Shown: positions 52,244 through 61,609, counted from the stretch's first letter. The stretch: DNA of 64,000 nt from Faecalibacterium duncaniae (GCF_010509575.1 NZ_CP048437.1:1426001-1490000); one strand, 5' to 3'. Notes: generated by a model from the letters alone, not told the origin. Numbers and translations: made by a program.

Positions 52244-52876
52244 ATGATCAAGATCGATGCCCGTGGAGATGCCTGTCCGCTGCCCGTGGTCAAGGCCAAA
52301 AAGGCCATTGCAGAGCTGCACGGCCCCGGCGAGGTGGAAGTGCTGGTGGACAATGAGATCGCTGTCCAGAACCTGACCAAGATGGCCCAGCAGAAGGGCT
52401 ATCTGTCCAGCTCCGAAAAACTGGCCGAGCAGGAATACCGTGTCCGCTTTACCATCAAGGACACGCCTGCTGCGGAAACCGCTGTGCCGGGCAAGGTGAA
52501 ACAGCAGGCAGAAGCGGAAACCTGCATCCCGGATGCCCGCACCGATACAGTGGTGGTCATCGCGTCCGACAAGATGGGGGAGGGGGCCGAGGAGCTGGGC
52601 AAGACCCTGCTCAAGGCCTTCGTGTTTTCCCTGACCCAGCAGGACAAGCTGCCCAAGACGATCCTCTTCTATAACGGCGGCGCGTCCCTGACCTGTGAGG
52701 GTTCGCCCATGCTGGAAGACCTGAAGGCACTGGAAGCTGAGGGCGTGGAGATCCTGACCTGCGGCACCTGCCTGAACTACTACGGCATAACGGAAAAGCT
52801 GGCCGTGGGCGGCGTGACCAATATGTATGTCATCGCTGAAAAGATGCTGAACGCCGGGAACGTGGTCAAGCCGTGA
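52244..52876 (+). CDS. yedF: Selenium metabolism protein YedF (TusA-DsrE fusion)
   Basis: The 210-residue protein has an N-terminal TusA-type domain (DARGDACPLPVVKAKKAI, with the CPxP cysteine) and a C-terminal DsrE-like domain (TVVVIASDKMGEG, EILTCGTCLNYYGI). It is thought to carry selenium or sulfur during selenium-cofactor assembly. ATG 52244 follows GGGAGGA. It overlaps the downstream lyase gene by 4 bp. Confidence 0.92.
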   Translation: MIKIDARGDACPLPVVKAKKAIAELHGPGEVEVLVDNEIAVQNLTKMAQQKGYLSSSEKLAEQEYRVRFTIKDTPAAETAVPGKVKQQAEAETCIPDARTDTVVVIASDKMGEGAEELGKTLLKAFVFSLTQQDKLPKTILFYNGGASLTCEGSPMLEDLKALEAEGVEILTCGTCLNYYGITEKLAVGGVTNMYVIAEKMLNAGNVVKP

Positions 52877-54006
52877 TCTACCTTGACAACGCCGCAACCA
52901 CCTTGTACAAGCCCCCGGAGGTGGGGCAGGCAATGCTGGATGCGTTGCAGACAGCGGGCAACCCGGGCCGTGGAGCCCATGCGCCCACCCTGCACGCCTC
53001 CCGCATCGTCTACGAGACCCGGGAAGCGCTGGCCCAGCTCTTCCACGCCGAAGGCCCGGCCTGCATCGCCTTTGCATCCAATGCGACCCAGGCGCTGAAC
53101 ACGGCCATCAACGGGCTCTTTGGCCCGGGGGATCATGTCATCACTACGGTCTGTGAGCACAATTCCGTCCTGCGGCCCCTCTACCGCCTCCAAAGGCAGG
53201 GGGGTGAGGTGAGTTTTGTGGATGTGGACGCAAACGGTGTGCTCTGCTATGCGCAGTTTGAGCAGCTGCTCCGTCCAAACACCAGGGGAGTGGTTGTGAC
53301 CGGTGCTTCCAATGTCACCGGAAACCGCACGGACCTGGCGTTCGTATCCGCTTTTGCAAAAAAGCACGGCCTGTTGTTTCTCGTGGATGCCGCCCAGACA
53401 GCGGGTGCCATGCCGGTGGATGTGCAGGCCCTGGGGATCGATGTGCTCTGCTTTACCGGGCACAAGGCGCTGCTGGGCCCGCAGGGCACCGGCGGGCTGT
53501 ATGTCCGGCCCGGGCTGCAGGTTGCCCCCCTTGTGGTGGGCGGCAGCGGAGTCCACAGCTTTGATGAACGCCACCCCGTCGAAATGCCCACTGCTTTGGA
53601 AGCCGGAACGCTGAATGTGCCGGGGATCGCCGGGCTGGGGGCCGGGGTGCGCTGGCTCCTGACACAGGGCGTGGAAGCGTTGGAAACAAAAGAAAATGCG
53701 CTTGCACGCCTGTTTTACGAAACTGTCCGGGAAATTCCCGGTGTGCGGCTTTATGGTGACTTCACTGCGCCGCGTGCGCCCATCGTCTCACTGAACCTGG
53801 CGGGCGAGGATTCCGCCCGGGTGGCGGATGCGCTCTGGGAAGAGTACGGCATCTGTGTGCGGGCCGGTGCGCACTGTGCTCCGCTGATGCACAAGGCGCT
53901 GGGCACCGTGGAGCAGGGTGTGGTGCGGTTCAGCTTCTCCCACACCAACACCCGGGAGGAGGCGCTTGCCGCTGCCCGTGCGGTGCGCAGCCTGGCGGAG
54001 GAATAA
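52873..54006 (+). CDS. Cysteine desulfurase/selenocysteine lyase family aminotransferase (class V)
   Basis: The 377-residue PLP enzyme begins with GTG (the YedF overlap GTGA) as IYLDNAATTLYKP. The PLP lysine is in FTGHKALLGPQG, and the mobile-loop Cys is in AGAHCAPLMH. Enzymes of this subgroup, fixed in the selenium cluster, probably release selenium or sulfur from selenocysteine or cysteine to supply SelD/YedF. Confidence 0.9.
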   Translation: MIYLDNAATTLYKPPEVGQAMLDALQTAGNPGRGAHAPTLHASRIVYETREALAQLFHAEGPACIAFASNATQALNTAINGLFGPGDHVITTVCEHNSVLRPLYRLQRQGGEVSFVDVDANGVLCYAQFEQLLRPNTRGVVVTGASNVTGNRTDLAFVSAFAKKHGLLFLVDAAQTAGAMPVDVQALGIDVLCFTGHKALLGPQGTGGLYVRPGLQVAPLVVGGSGVHSFDERHPVEMPTALEAGTLNVPGIAGLGAGVRWLLTQGVEALETKENALARLFYETVREIPGVRLYGDFTAPRAPIVSLNLAGEDSARVADALWEEYGICVRAGAHCAPLMHKALGTVEQGVVRFSFSHTNTREEALAAARAVRSLAEE

Positions 54007-54009
54007 ATA

Positions 54010-54240
54010 ATGCGTGCAAAGAGACCCTATATCGTGTTATCCTTCCGCACCACAGTGGAAGCGATGGCATGGGAAAAACACTGCGAAGCGGAACGCATCC
54101 CCGGGCGGCTCATTCCGCTGCCCCGGGAGCTCTCTGCCGGGTGCGGCCTTGCGTGGCGGATGCCGCCCGAGGACTGGCAGCTGTGGCAGAGCCGCATCGA
54201 CCCCGCTGCCTATGATGCCGCAGCGGTGGTAGAACAATAA
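54010..54240 (+). CDS. DUF3343 protein, putative Se/S carrier
   Basis: The 76-residue protein YIVLSFRTTVEAMAWEKHCE...GRLIPLPRELSAGCGLAWRM fits DUF3343. The single conserved Cys in SAGCGLAWR resembles the acceptor site of a small sulfur/selenium carrier. It begins 3 bp after the lyase gene, which supports a carrier role between lyase and cofactor. Confidence 0.85.
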   Translation: MRAKRPYIVLSFRTTVEAMAWEKHCEAERIPGRLIPLPRELSAGCGLAWRMPPEDWQLWQSRIDPAAYDAAAVVEQ

Positions 54241-54258
54241 CAAATAAAGGAGAATTGG

Positions 54259-55290
54259 ATGGGAAACCGTTCTTTTTTCAATGCACTCCATGACCGGGAG
54301 GGGGATTTTCTGCTGGCCACGGTGCTGGAAGGCCCGTCGCAGGGGGAACGTGTCCTGCTGCGGAACACAGCACCGGTCTGGCCGGAGAAACTGCCTGCGT
54401 TCTGGGGGGAGCATCTGCCTGCCCTGGCGGCTGTGACCTCCAGTGGAATTCTGAAATCAGCCGGACATCGCATCTTTGTGGAACGCTTTGGCGCGGCTCC
54501 GCGGCTTGTGGTCTGCGGCGGCGGCCATGTGGGCGCGTCGGTGGTGCGGCTGGCAAAGCTGCTGGGCCTGCCGGTCACAGCGCTGGAGGACCGCCCCGAG
54601 TTTGCGGAGGAGCTGCGTCAGGCCGGGGCCGATGCTGTGCTCTGCCTGCCCTTTACAGAGGGGCTTGCGCAGATCCCCGGCGGGCAGGAGACATACTTTG
54701 TGGTCGTGACCCGTGCCCACAGCTGTGATATTGCCTGCCTGCGTTCTATTCTGCAAAAGCCCGCCGCCTATGTGGGCATGATGGGCAGCCGGAAGCGTGC
54801 GGCTCTGGTGCACACACAACTGGCCGAGCTGGGGCTGCCGCAAGAGCGCATTGATGCCCTGCACGCGCCCATTGGGCTTTCCATTGGCGCAAAAACCGCA
54901 CAGGAGATTGCACTTTCTATTCTTGCGGAGATCGTCTCCGTTAAAAACAGCCGCCAGCAGACCGAGGGCTTTTCCCCGGCGCTGCTGGCCGCGCTGGAAC
55001 AGCAGACCGCCCCGGCGGTGCTGGCGACCATCGTAGGCCGCCATGGCTCCACGCCACGGGAGGAAGGCTCCAAGATGTTGGTCCTGCCCGATGGCTCTGC
55101 CGTGGGCAGCGTGGGCGGCGGCATCATGGAGTACCGCACCCAGCAGCTGGCGCGGGAATTGCTGGAGCCGGGGGCTGCCCCGTGCAGGCTGGCTGCCTTT
55201 ACCACAGAGGGGGCCAGCGATGCCGCCGCCATTGCGGCCTGCGGCGGCTCCATGGAAGTCTTTTTGCAGCGTCTGGAACCGGAGGGATGA
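54259..55290 (+). CDS. xdhC: XdhC/CoxI family molybdenum hydroxylase accessory protein
   Basis: The 343-residue protein supports maturation of the molybdenum cofactor. A Rossmann-like domain (about 75-230) starts RLVVCGGGHVGASVVRLAKL and includes YVGMMGSRKRAALV; the CoxI motif EEGSKMLVLPDGSAVGSVGGG lies later (about 262-290), so the usual domain order of XdhC appears reversed. GGAGAATT precedes the ATG. It is near-adjacent (3 bp) to yqeB. Confidence 0.88.
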   Translation: MGNRSFFNALHDREGDFLLATVLEGPSQGERVLLRNTAPVWPEKLPAFWGEHLPALAAVTSSGILKSAGHRIFVERFGAAPRLVVCGGGHVGASVVRLAKLLGLPVTALEDRPEFAEELRQAGADAVLCLPFTEGLAQIPGGQETYFVVVTRAHSCDIACLRSILQKPAAYVGMMGSRKRAALVHTQLAELGLPQERIDALHAPIGLSIGAKTAQEIALSILAEIVSVKNSRQQTEGFSPALLAALEQQTAPAVLATIVGRHGSTPREEGSKMLVLPDGSAVGSVGGGIMEYRTQQLARELLEPGAAPCRLAAFTTEGASDAAAIAACGGSMEVFLQRLEPEG

Positions 55291-55293
55291 GCC

Positions 55294-56109
55294 ATGAAGC
55301 GTGATGACCTGATCGTTGTCCGGGGCGGGGGAGACCTTGCCACCGGTGTTGTGCATCGGCTCTGGTCGGCTGGCCTGCGGGTGCTGGTGCTGGAGACGGC
55401 CCACCCCGCCGCCATCCGTCGGCAGGTGTCTCTCTGCGAGGCTGTTTACGAAGGCGAGACCGCTGTGGAAGGAATGCGGGGCATCCGGGTGGAGACGCTG
55501 GCGGATGCCGATGCCGTCTGGGCACAGAACGCAGTGCCGGTCCTGATAGACCCAACGGGTGCTTGCCTGCCGCAGGCAAGGCCAGCTGTTCTGGTGGATG
55601 CCATCATCGCAAAGAAAAATCTGGGCACCACCCGGGAGATGGCTCCGCTGACCATTGCCCTTGGCCCCGGCTTTGCGGCGGGGCAGGATGTGGACGTGGT
55701 GGTGGAGACCAAGCGCGGCCACAAGCTGGGCCGCATCATCCGGGAGGGATCTGCCGCACCCAACTCCGGCGTGCCGGGCATCATCGGTGGCTATGGTGCC
55801 GAGCGTGTGCTTCATGCACAGGCCGCGGGTATCTTCCGCAACCTGCATTCTATCGCTGATTTTGTGGAGGTGGGCGAGGCTGTGGCCGAGATCGAAACGC
55901 CGGACGGTCAGCGTCTGCCGGTGGTCACACAGATCTCCGGCATCCTGCGGGGGCTGCTGCGGGATGGCTACCCGGTGACCAAAGGGTTCAAGGTAGCTGA
56001 TGTGGACCCCCGCCGCGCAGAGCTGGAAAACTGCTTCCTCATCTCGGATAAGGCCCGCTGCATTGCGGGCAGTGTGCTGGAACTGATTGCCGCAGAGTGC
56101 TGGAACTAA
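55294..56109 (+). CDS. yqeB: Selenium-dependent molybdenum hydroxylase system protein YqeB
   Basis: The 271-residue protein of the EF2563/YqeB family begins with DLIVVRGGGDLATGVVHRLW, a Rossmann-like motif, followed by LGTTREMAPLTIALGPGF and HKLGRIIREG. It is a genomic marker of selenium-dependent molybdenum hydroxylases; its reaction is unknown. It is the last gene of the 46.9-56.1 kb run and is followed by a terminator. Confidence 0.9.
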   Translation: MKRDDLIVVRGGGDLATGVVHRLWSAGLRVLVLETAHPAAIRRQVSLCEAVYEGETAVEGMRGIRVETLADADAVWAQNAVPVLIDPTGACLPQARPAVLVDAIIAKKNLGTTREMAPLTIALGPGFAAGQDVDVVVETKRGHKLGRIIREGSAAPNSGVPGIIGGYGAERVLHAQAAGIFRNLHSIADFVEVGEAVAEIETPDGQRLPVVTQISGILRGLLRDGYPVTKGFKVADVDPRRAELENCFLISDKARCIAGSVLELIAAECWN

Positions 56110-56147
56110 AAGAAACGGGACTGTTTTTGCAACAGCCCCGTTTCTTT
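56109..56147. terminator. Bidirectional terminator after yqeB and DUF4364
   Basis: Stem AAAGAAACGGGACTGTT/AACAGCCCCGTTTCTTT, one mismatch, with a TTTGC loop between convergent genes. Confidence 0.85.
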
Positions 56148-56148
56148 G

Positions 56149-56691
56149 TTACTCTGTCAGTTTGGTGATGAGCATCTGATAGATCTCGTTGCCCTTGAGG
56201 ATGAACTGCTTCTTGACCAGATCGGCACTCAGCCGGTCAGGCGTGCCGATGTCCAGACAAAACAGCTCCTGATCCAGTGCCTTGATGGTGCAGCGGATGG
56301 AGCAGTGGCCGTCCGGCTTTTCGGTGATGCGGGCGCTGTACTCGGCTTCCTTGCGGGTCCAGGTCTGGCTGCGCAGAACCGCCGCCACCGCGCGCTCCCG
56401 CACACTGCGGGGTAGGTCATAGGCAAGCTCCTGCGCGACCTTGCGTCCTTTTTCGGTGATGGAATAGCGATCTTCCTTCAGCGTGACCAGCTGCTGGCGG
56501 GTGATATCATCCAGACAGGAGCCGATCTCAAAATAGTTGACCAGCTGTTCTTCCATCAGCGCGTTCTCGATCTCCGTCCGGGTGATCGGCCCGGCATTCT
56601 TTACCAGATAACACAACAGCAACCGGATCTCCGTGCTGTCGGTCAGCCCGCCGGGACGAACACCGGCGGTAAAAGCATCGTTGGCGGCCAT
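56149..56691 (-). CDS. DUF4364 family protein
   Basis: The 180-residue protein starts with a winged-helix-like segment (STEIRLLLCYLVKNAGPITR, then VNYFEIGSCLDDI) and has a beta-rich C-terminal half. DUF4364 members are Firmicutes proteins with a presumed DNA-binding fold but unknown role. I chose ATG 56691; an ATG four codons earlier overlaps the GGGGGA ribosome binding site. It has its own strong promoter. Confidence 0.82.
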   Translation of the reverse strand: MAANDAFTAGVRPGGLTDSTEIRLLLCYLVKNAGPITRTEIENALMEEQLVNYFEIGSCLDDITRQQLVTLKEDRYSITEKGRKVAQELAYDLPRSVRERAVAAVLRSQTWTRKEAEYSARITEKPDGHCSIRCTIKALDQELFCLDIGTPDRLSADLVKKQFILKGNEIYQMLITKLTE

Positions 56692-56770
56692 CGTTCTGCA
56701 CATCCCCCTGTCATTTCAAATTGCTGCCCGGCACTGCCTCAGGGCAGGCCGTAAAGAATCACTTTCTTAT

Positions 56771-56799
56771 AGTATAAAGGGTTTCAGACAGGATTGCAA
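56771..56799 (-). promoter_or_regulatory. Sigma-A promoter of the DUF4364 gene
   Basis: TTGCAA (56794-56799) and reverse-strand TATACT (56771-56776) are 17 bp apart; the -35 lies inside the 3' end of the S1 gene. Confidence 0.75.
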
Positions 56800-57719
56800 G
56801 CCGCAACCGCAAAATCTGTTTCAATGCGCTTGCGGCTTTCGGGGGTGGAATACAGCCAGTGGTCGATATGCCCCTCGGTGATGAAATAGCGCAGGTCGAA
56901 CCGGTGGCTCTGGCCCAGGCTGTGGTTGACGATGACCAGCTTGATCTTCATTTTATCGGGCAGGATGTTTTTGATGTAGACGCTCACCGCCTGCCCGGGG
57001 TGCAGGTCGGGGCAGGTCTCGGCAAGGCCGGCCAGATTGGGGGCGATCTCCACAAAGGTGCCGTATTCCTCCACGCTCCGCACAATGCCCACCACGGTCT
57101 CGCCCACGGTGAACCCGGCGGCGTTCTCCTCCCAGGTGCCCAGCAGCTCACGGATGGTCAGCACGAATCGCCCCTGCACATCCCGGCTTTTGATGGCGCA
57201 CAGGATCTGCTGGCCCACACTCACCCGGTCGGCAGGGGAGGAGATGCGGCTGACCGACATGCAGTCGATGGGCAGCAGGGCGCTGATGCCGCACCCAACG
57301 TCACAAAAGGCACCAAACGGCTCGATGTGGGTCACAGTGCAGGGCAGGATGTCCCCGGGCTGTAAGGTGTCCAGATACTCTGCCTTGCACATCCGCTGTG
57401 CCTCAGCCCGGGAAAGCAGGTAGCAGGGCTGGCCGTTTTCCCCGGTCTCCATCCCTTCAATCACAAAGCAGGTGGGGCGGCCCACCCGCGTCAGCACCGC
57501 AATGTCCCGCACGGTGCCGCTCTCGGCCCCATCGGCACACTGACCAAAGGGCATCACGGCCTTTACCCCGCCCAGGTCGAACCGGAGCTGGCGCTGGGTG
57601 TCAAAGGCAAGGGCAGTGCTCTGTAAAATTTCGCGGCTGGCGATGGCGGCGCGCAGTTCTGCGGGGCTGAGCCGGTCTGCGGAACGGTAATTGCCTTCAG
57701 TACGAAATGTCTGCATCAT
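56784..57719 (-). CDS. S1 RNA-binding domain protein
   Basis: The 311-residue protein resembles a diverged ribosomal protein S1. Two or three OB/S1 domains can be seen: PGDILPCTVTHIEPFGAFCD at about 122-141, one around 175-205, and GETVVGIVRSVEEYGTFVEI at about 215-235. It probably binds RNA and may affect translation. I chose ATG 57719, which follows AGAGGA; ATG 57716 is equally possible. It is divergent from the DUF951 gene. Confidence 0.85.
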   Translation of the reverse strand: MMQTFRTEGNYRSADRLSPAELRAAIASREILQSTALAFDTQRQLRFDLGGVKAVMPFGQCADGAESGTVRDIAVLTRVGRPTCFVIEGMETGENGQPCYLLSRAEAQRMCKAEYLDTLQPGDILPCTVTHIEPFGAFCDVGCGISALLPIDCMSVSRISSPADRVSVGQQILCAIKSRDVQGRFVLTIRELLGTWEENAAGFTVGETVVGIVRSVEEYGTFVEIAPNLAGLAETCPDLHPGQAVSVYIKNILPDKMKIKLVIVNHSLGQSHRFDLRYFITEGHIDHWLYSTPESRKRIETDFAVAACNPV

Positions 57720-57811
57720 GGTTTGTTCCTCTTTCTGTGTTATTTTAGCGTTTTCCGCTGCACGTCGGCACACAAAGCAGGTGTCGGCATTAAAACTCTA
57801 TGCGCGGACAA

Positions 57812-57840
57812 TTGCATTTTATACGAGTTTGGTTTATACT
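57812..57840 (+). promoter_or_regulatory. Sigma-A promoter of the DUF951-prfA run
   Basis: TTGCAT (57812-57817) and TATACT (57835-57840) are 17 bp apart, about 75 bp before DUF951. Confidence 0.75.
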
Positions 57841-57915
57841 ATATCTGTATGTGCGGCATGGAAACCTGCTGCACAGGGTACTGCCCCGCAAAGGGGCGGC
57901 AGGAGGGAAAGAAAT

Positions 57916-58107
57916 ATGGATATCGCAGTGGGAGATACCATCCAGACCCGCAAAAAACACCCGTGCGGAGCTTCCAGCTTCGAGGTGCTCCGGGTCGGTA
58001 TGGATTTCAAGATCCGCTGCACGGGCTGCGGCCGTGAGGTCATGCTGCCCCGCGCGAAAATTGAAAAAAACATCAAGAAAGTGCTCAAGCCCGGCGCTGC
58101 CGAGTAA
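57916..58107 (+). CDS. DUF951 family small protein
   Basis: The 63-residue protein begins MDIAVGDTIQTRKKHPCGA and has two cysteine pairs' worth of ligands (HPCG and RCTGCGREV), suggesting a small zinc-binding fold. DUF951 is widespread in Firmicutes, function unknown. GGAGGG precedes ATG 57916. It is followed 31 bp later by prfA. Confidence 0.88.
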   Translation: MDIAVGDTIQTRKKHPCGASSFEVLRVGMDFKIRCTGCGREVMLPRAKIEKNIKKVLKPGAAE

Positions 58108-58138
58108 CCATTGGGTCATGTAAGGAGAACTGCACAGT

Positions 58139-59230
58139 ATGTCAAGACTGCTTTCCCAAATGGAGGCTGTCAGCCACCGGTTTGAAGAACTTTCCATCCG
58201 CCTGAACCAGCCGGAAACAGCGGCAGATCCCGCACTGTTCCGCCGCTTGATGCAGGAGTATCACGAGGCGGAACCTGTGGTGCAGGCCTATCAGGCCCTG
58301 ACCACGGCGCAGGATCATCTTGCTCAGGCCAAAGCCCTGCTCGAGGGCGAGACCCTTGATCCGGACTTTAAGGAAATGGTACAGCAGGAGATCGGCGAAA
58401 AAAGTCAGGAAGTGGCGCAGCTGGAAAATAATCTTAAAATTTTGCTGCTGCCCAAGGATGTCAACGATGATAAAAGTGTCATCATGGAGCTGCGCGGCGG
58501 TGCGGGCGGCGAAGAAGCCGCGCTGTTTGCCCACAGCCTGATGCGGATGTACACCATGTACGTCCAGAGCAGGGGCTGGGAGCTGGAGGTGCTGAACCTC
58601 AACGAGACGGAGCTGGGCGGTGTCAAGGAAGCCATCCTTGCCGTGAACGGCGCAGGGGCCTATAACCGGCTCAAGTATGAGAGCGGGGTGCACCGTGTCC
58701 AACGTGTGCCCGAGACCGAAACGCAGGGCCGCATCCACACCTCCACGGCAACCGTGGCGGTGATGCCGCAGGCCGAAGAGGTGGATCTTGTCATCGACCC
58801 CAAGGATCTGCGCATCGATACCTTCCGCTCCTCGGGTGCGGGCGGCCAGCACATCAACAAAACGTCCAGCGCCATCCGGGTCACGCACATCCCAACCGGA
58901 ATGGTGGTGGAGTGCCAGAACGAGCGCAGCCAGTTCCAGAATAAGGATAAGGCACTGGAGGTCCTGCGCAGCCGCCTGCTGGCCCAGAAGCAGAAGGAAC
59001 AGCAGGATGCCATCAATGCCAACCGCGCGGGGCAGGTGGGAACCGGTGACCGCAGCGAGAAGATCCGGACTTACAACTTCCCGCAGGATCGCTGCACTGA
59101 CCACCGCATTGGCCTGACGGTCCACAATCTGGATAAGATCATGGACGGCAATCTGGACGAGATCATTGATGCACTGGCAACCCATGAACAGGCTGAAAAA
59201 CTGCGTCAGCTCAACGCACAGGCTGAATGA
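58139..59230 (+). CDS. prfA: Peptide chain release factor 1
   Basis: The 363-residue factor reads UAA and UAG stop codons. The anticodon-like PxT motif is PET in [11 protein letters not shown], and the catalytic GGQ is in [15 protein letters not shown]. The N-terminal coiled region is intact and length is normal. TAAGGAG precedes ATG 58139. The methyltransferase gene prmC, often next to prfA, is not adjacent. Confidence 0.95.
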   Translation: MSRLLSQMEAVSHRFEELSIRLNQPETAADPALFRRLMQEYHEAEPVVQAYQALTTAQDHLAQAKALLEGETLDPDFKEMVQQEIGEKSQEVAQLENNLKILLLPKDVNDDKSVIMELRGGAGGEEAALFAHSLMRMYTMYVQSRGWELEVLNLNETELGGVKEAILAVNGAGAYNRLKYESGVHRVQRVPETETQGRIHTSTATVAVMPQAEEVDLVIDPKDLRIDTFRSSGAGGQHINKTSSAIRVTHIPTGMVVECQNERSQFQNKDKALEVLRSRLLAQKQKEQQDAINANRAGQVGTGDRSEKIRTYNFPQDRCTDHRIGLTVHNLDKIMDGNLDEIIDALATHEQAEKLRQLNAQAE

Positions 59231-59306
59231 TACTGCAGTGAAAAATAACATGCTTGCGTTGATTTGATGATTGAAAAGTATTTTTACTTTACAGATAGAA
59301 AGAACG

Positions 59307-60341
59307 ATGAATCGCATGAAAATGAAAACTGAAATTTTACCTGCTGAGGGCGAAGCAATCGCCAAAGCGGCTGATCTGCTGCGCAGAGGGGAGCTGGTGG
59401 CCCTGCCCACCGAGACGGTCTACGGCATTGCCGCCGATGCACGCAACGGCGCGGCAGTCGCAAAGATCTTTGTGGCCAAGGGCCGCCCGCAGGACAACCC
59501 CCTGATCGTCCATGTCACCGGCCCGGAGATGCTGCCCGGCCTTGTCAGCGAGGTGCCTGAGCGTGCCCAGCTGCTGATGGCCGCGTTCTGCCCCGGCCCT
59601 CTGACCATCATCATGCCCCGCGGCCCGGAGGTGGCCGCGGAGTGCTGTGCCGGTCTGGACACGGTGGGCATCCGGATGCCCAGCCACCCGGTGGCACGGG
59701 CTGTCATTGCGCAGAGCGGCTGTGCCTTTGCGGCCCCCAGCGCGAACCTTTCCGGCAAGCCCAGCCCCACCAACGCACAGGATGTGTTCACCGATATGGA
59801 TGGCCGTCTGCCCCTGATCCTGGATGGCGGCGAGTGCGATGTGGGTGTGGAGAGTACCGTGATCTCTGTGGTAGGCGAAAAGCCCACCTTGTTCCGCCCC
59901 GGCCATATCACGCTGGAAGATCTGGAGCGCGCTCTGGGTGAGGAGGTCGAGGTCTCCAAAGCCATCCTCGAAAAGCTGCCCGAGGGTGCTGTTGTCCGCA
60001 GCCCCGGCATGAAGTATAAGCATTACGCCCCTAAGGCAGATGTCACCCTGCTGGACGGCACCTTTGAGCAGTTCAAGGCCTATGTGGATGCCCATGCCGA
60101 CCAGAACCCCAGCTGCCTCTGCTTTACCGGCGAGGCCGAAAAGCTCGGCTGGCCCTGCGTGGAGTATGGCAGGGAGGGCGATGGTGCCGATCAGGCAAAG
60201 CATATCTTCCGCAGCCTGCGCGCCCTGGATGAGCAGGGGGACGGGGTGGTCTATGCCCGCTGCCCCAAAAAGGACGGCCTGTCCATGGCGGTGTACAACC
60301 GCCTGATCCGTGCAGCAGCGTTCCGGGTGATCCAGCTATGA
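59307..60341 (+). CDS. tsaC: L-threonylcarbamoyladenylate synthase (TsaC/Sua5, YwlC type)
   Basis: The 344-residue enzyme makes threonylcarbamoyl-AMP for the t6A modification of tRNA. The YrdC domain has LVALPTETVYGIAADA, KGRPQDNPLIVHV and APSANLSGKPSPT; a C-terminal Sua5 domain (from about residue 235, after RSPGMKYKHYAPK) extends it. ATG 59307 follows GAAAGAA; ATG 59316 is possible. It overlaps coaE by 4 bp. Confidence 0.93.
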   Translation: MNRMKMKTEILPAEGEAIAKAADLLRRGELVALPTETVYGIAADARNGAAVAKIFVAKGRPQDNPLIVHVTGPEMLPGLVSEVPERAQLLMAAFCPGPLTIIMPRGPEVAAECCAGLDTVGIRMPSHPVARAVIAQSGCAFAAPSANLSGKPSPTNAQDVFTDMDGRLPLILDGGECDVGVESTVISVVGEKPTLFRPGHITLEDLERALGEEVEVSKAILEKLPEGAVVRSPGMKYKHYAPKADVTLLDGTFEQFKAYVDAHADQNPSCLCFTGEAEKLGWPCVEYGREGDGADQAKHIFRSLRALDEQGDGVVYARCPKKDGLSMAVYNRLIRAAAFRVIQL

Positions 60342-60967
60342 TCACGCTTGGGATCACCGGCCGCAGCGGCTGCGGCAAATCGACCGTGACGGCGGTGTTT
60401 GCCGCCCATGGTGTCCCGCTGGTGGATGCTGACCAGATCTCCCGCGAGATCCTGCTGCCCGGTTCTCCGCTGCTGCCAGTGTTGGCCCAGCGGTTCGGGG
60501 CAGATATCCTGTATGCCGACGGCAGCCTGAATCGCCGCCTGCTGGCAGACCGCGCCTTTGCTGCGCCGGAAGGAAAGGCCGCTCTGGATTCTCTCGTGCT
60601 TCCGGAGATCATCCGGCGGGTCTGCAGATTGAAGCAGGCCGCCCGGGAAGCCGGAGCACCGCTTTTTGTGATAGACGGAGCCGTGATCGTGGGCACTGAT
60701 GCGGAAAAAGAGTGCGACCACCTCTGCGTGGTCACTGCGCCCTTTGCCACCAGTGTGGCCCGCATTGCGGCCCGGGACGGTATCGCCCCGGAGATGGCGG
60801 CACGGCGGCTCAACGCCCAGACCCCGGAAGAGGTCCTGCTTGCCAGGGCCGATCTTGTCCTGCGCAACGATGCTGACCTTGCTTCGCTGGAAGCGGCGGC
60901 AGCGGCGCTCTGTGAGCAGCTGCAGGCTGAGGGTGCACGGAAAGGGGGCGCGGACACGTCGCTTTGA
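60338..60967 (+). CDS. coaE: Dephospho-CoA kinase
   Basis: The 209-residue kinase makes CoA, the last step of its synthesis. The P-loop is GITGRSGCGKSTVTAVF and the acceptor-binding region VDADQISREIL is present. Its start overlaps the tsaC stop (ATGA) and its end overlaps the transglycosylase start (TTGA), so the three genes are tightly coupled. Confidence 0.94.
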   Translation: MITLGITGRSGCGKSTVTAVFAAHGVPLVDADQISREILLPGSPLLPVLAQRFGADILYADGSLNRRLLADRAFAAPEGKAALDSLVLPEIIRRVCRLKQAAREAGAPLFVIDGAVIVGTDAEKECDHLCVVTAPFATSVARIAARDGIAPEMAARRLNAQTPEEVLLARADLVLRNDADLASLEAAAAALCEQLQAEGARKGGADTSL

Positions 60968-61527
60968 AAAAGTTTTTGAAAACGCTGGTGCTGCTCTTTC
61001 TGCTCTGTGTGGTCCTGCTGGCGCTGCCGCCGGTGCGCCGTCAGGTGGAACAGCGGCTCTACCCGCGGAAATACAACGACCTTGTGGAGCAGTACGCCGC
61101 CGAGTATGACCTTGACCCGCTGCTGGTCTATTCCTTCATCCGCACCGAGAGCGGCTTTGACCCGGGCGCAACTTCCAGTGTCGATGCGCGCGGCCTGATG
61201 CAGATGACAGAGGAGACCTTCCTCTGGCTCCGCAGTAAGCTGGGCCTGGGGGAGGAGGTTTCCTTTGGCAACCTGTACGACCCTGATGTGAGCATCCGCT
61301 TTGGATGCTATTACCTCCACCTCTGCCTGGTGCGTTACAACGGCGATATCTCCACGGCCGCCGCAGCCTACCACAGCGGGTGGGGCACTGTGGATGCCCT
61401 GCTTCAGAAGGAGGAACATTCAGAGGACGGGTTGACCCTGTCGGGTTTCCCCTATAACCAGATGCACCACTATGTGGAAAAGATCACCGCCTGCTATGCC
61501 AAGTACACCGAGCTGTACGGAGCCTGA
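60964..61527 (+). CDS. Lytic transglycosylase (SLT family)
   Basis: The 187-residue protein has a single N-terminal hydrophobic helix (KKFLKTLVLLFLLCVVLLAL), which anchors or exports it, then an SLT goose-lysozyme-like domain with the catalytic Glu in SFIRTESGFDPGA, GLMQMTEETF and AAYHSGWGTVD. It cleaves peptidoglycan glycan strands outside the membrane. The start is TTG 60964, overlapping the coaE stop. Confidence 0.9.
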   Translation: MKKFLKTLVLLFLLCVVLLALPPVRRQVEQRLYPRKYNDLVEQYAAEYDLDPLLVYSFIRTESGFDPGATSSVDARGLMQMTEETFLWLRSKLGLGEEVSFGNLYDPDVSIRFGCYYLHLCLVRYNGDISTAAAAYHSGWGTVDALLQKEEHSEDGLTLSGFPYNQMHHYVEKITACYAKYTELYGA

Positions 61528-61609
61528 GCAGGCTGCAAACCCGCTTGAACCGGCTTGCGCCGGTTTGAAATATTTAGGAATACCGAAAGAGAAAGGCAGG
61601 AGAAATTCT

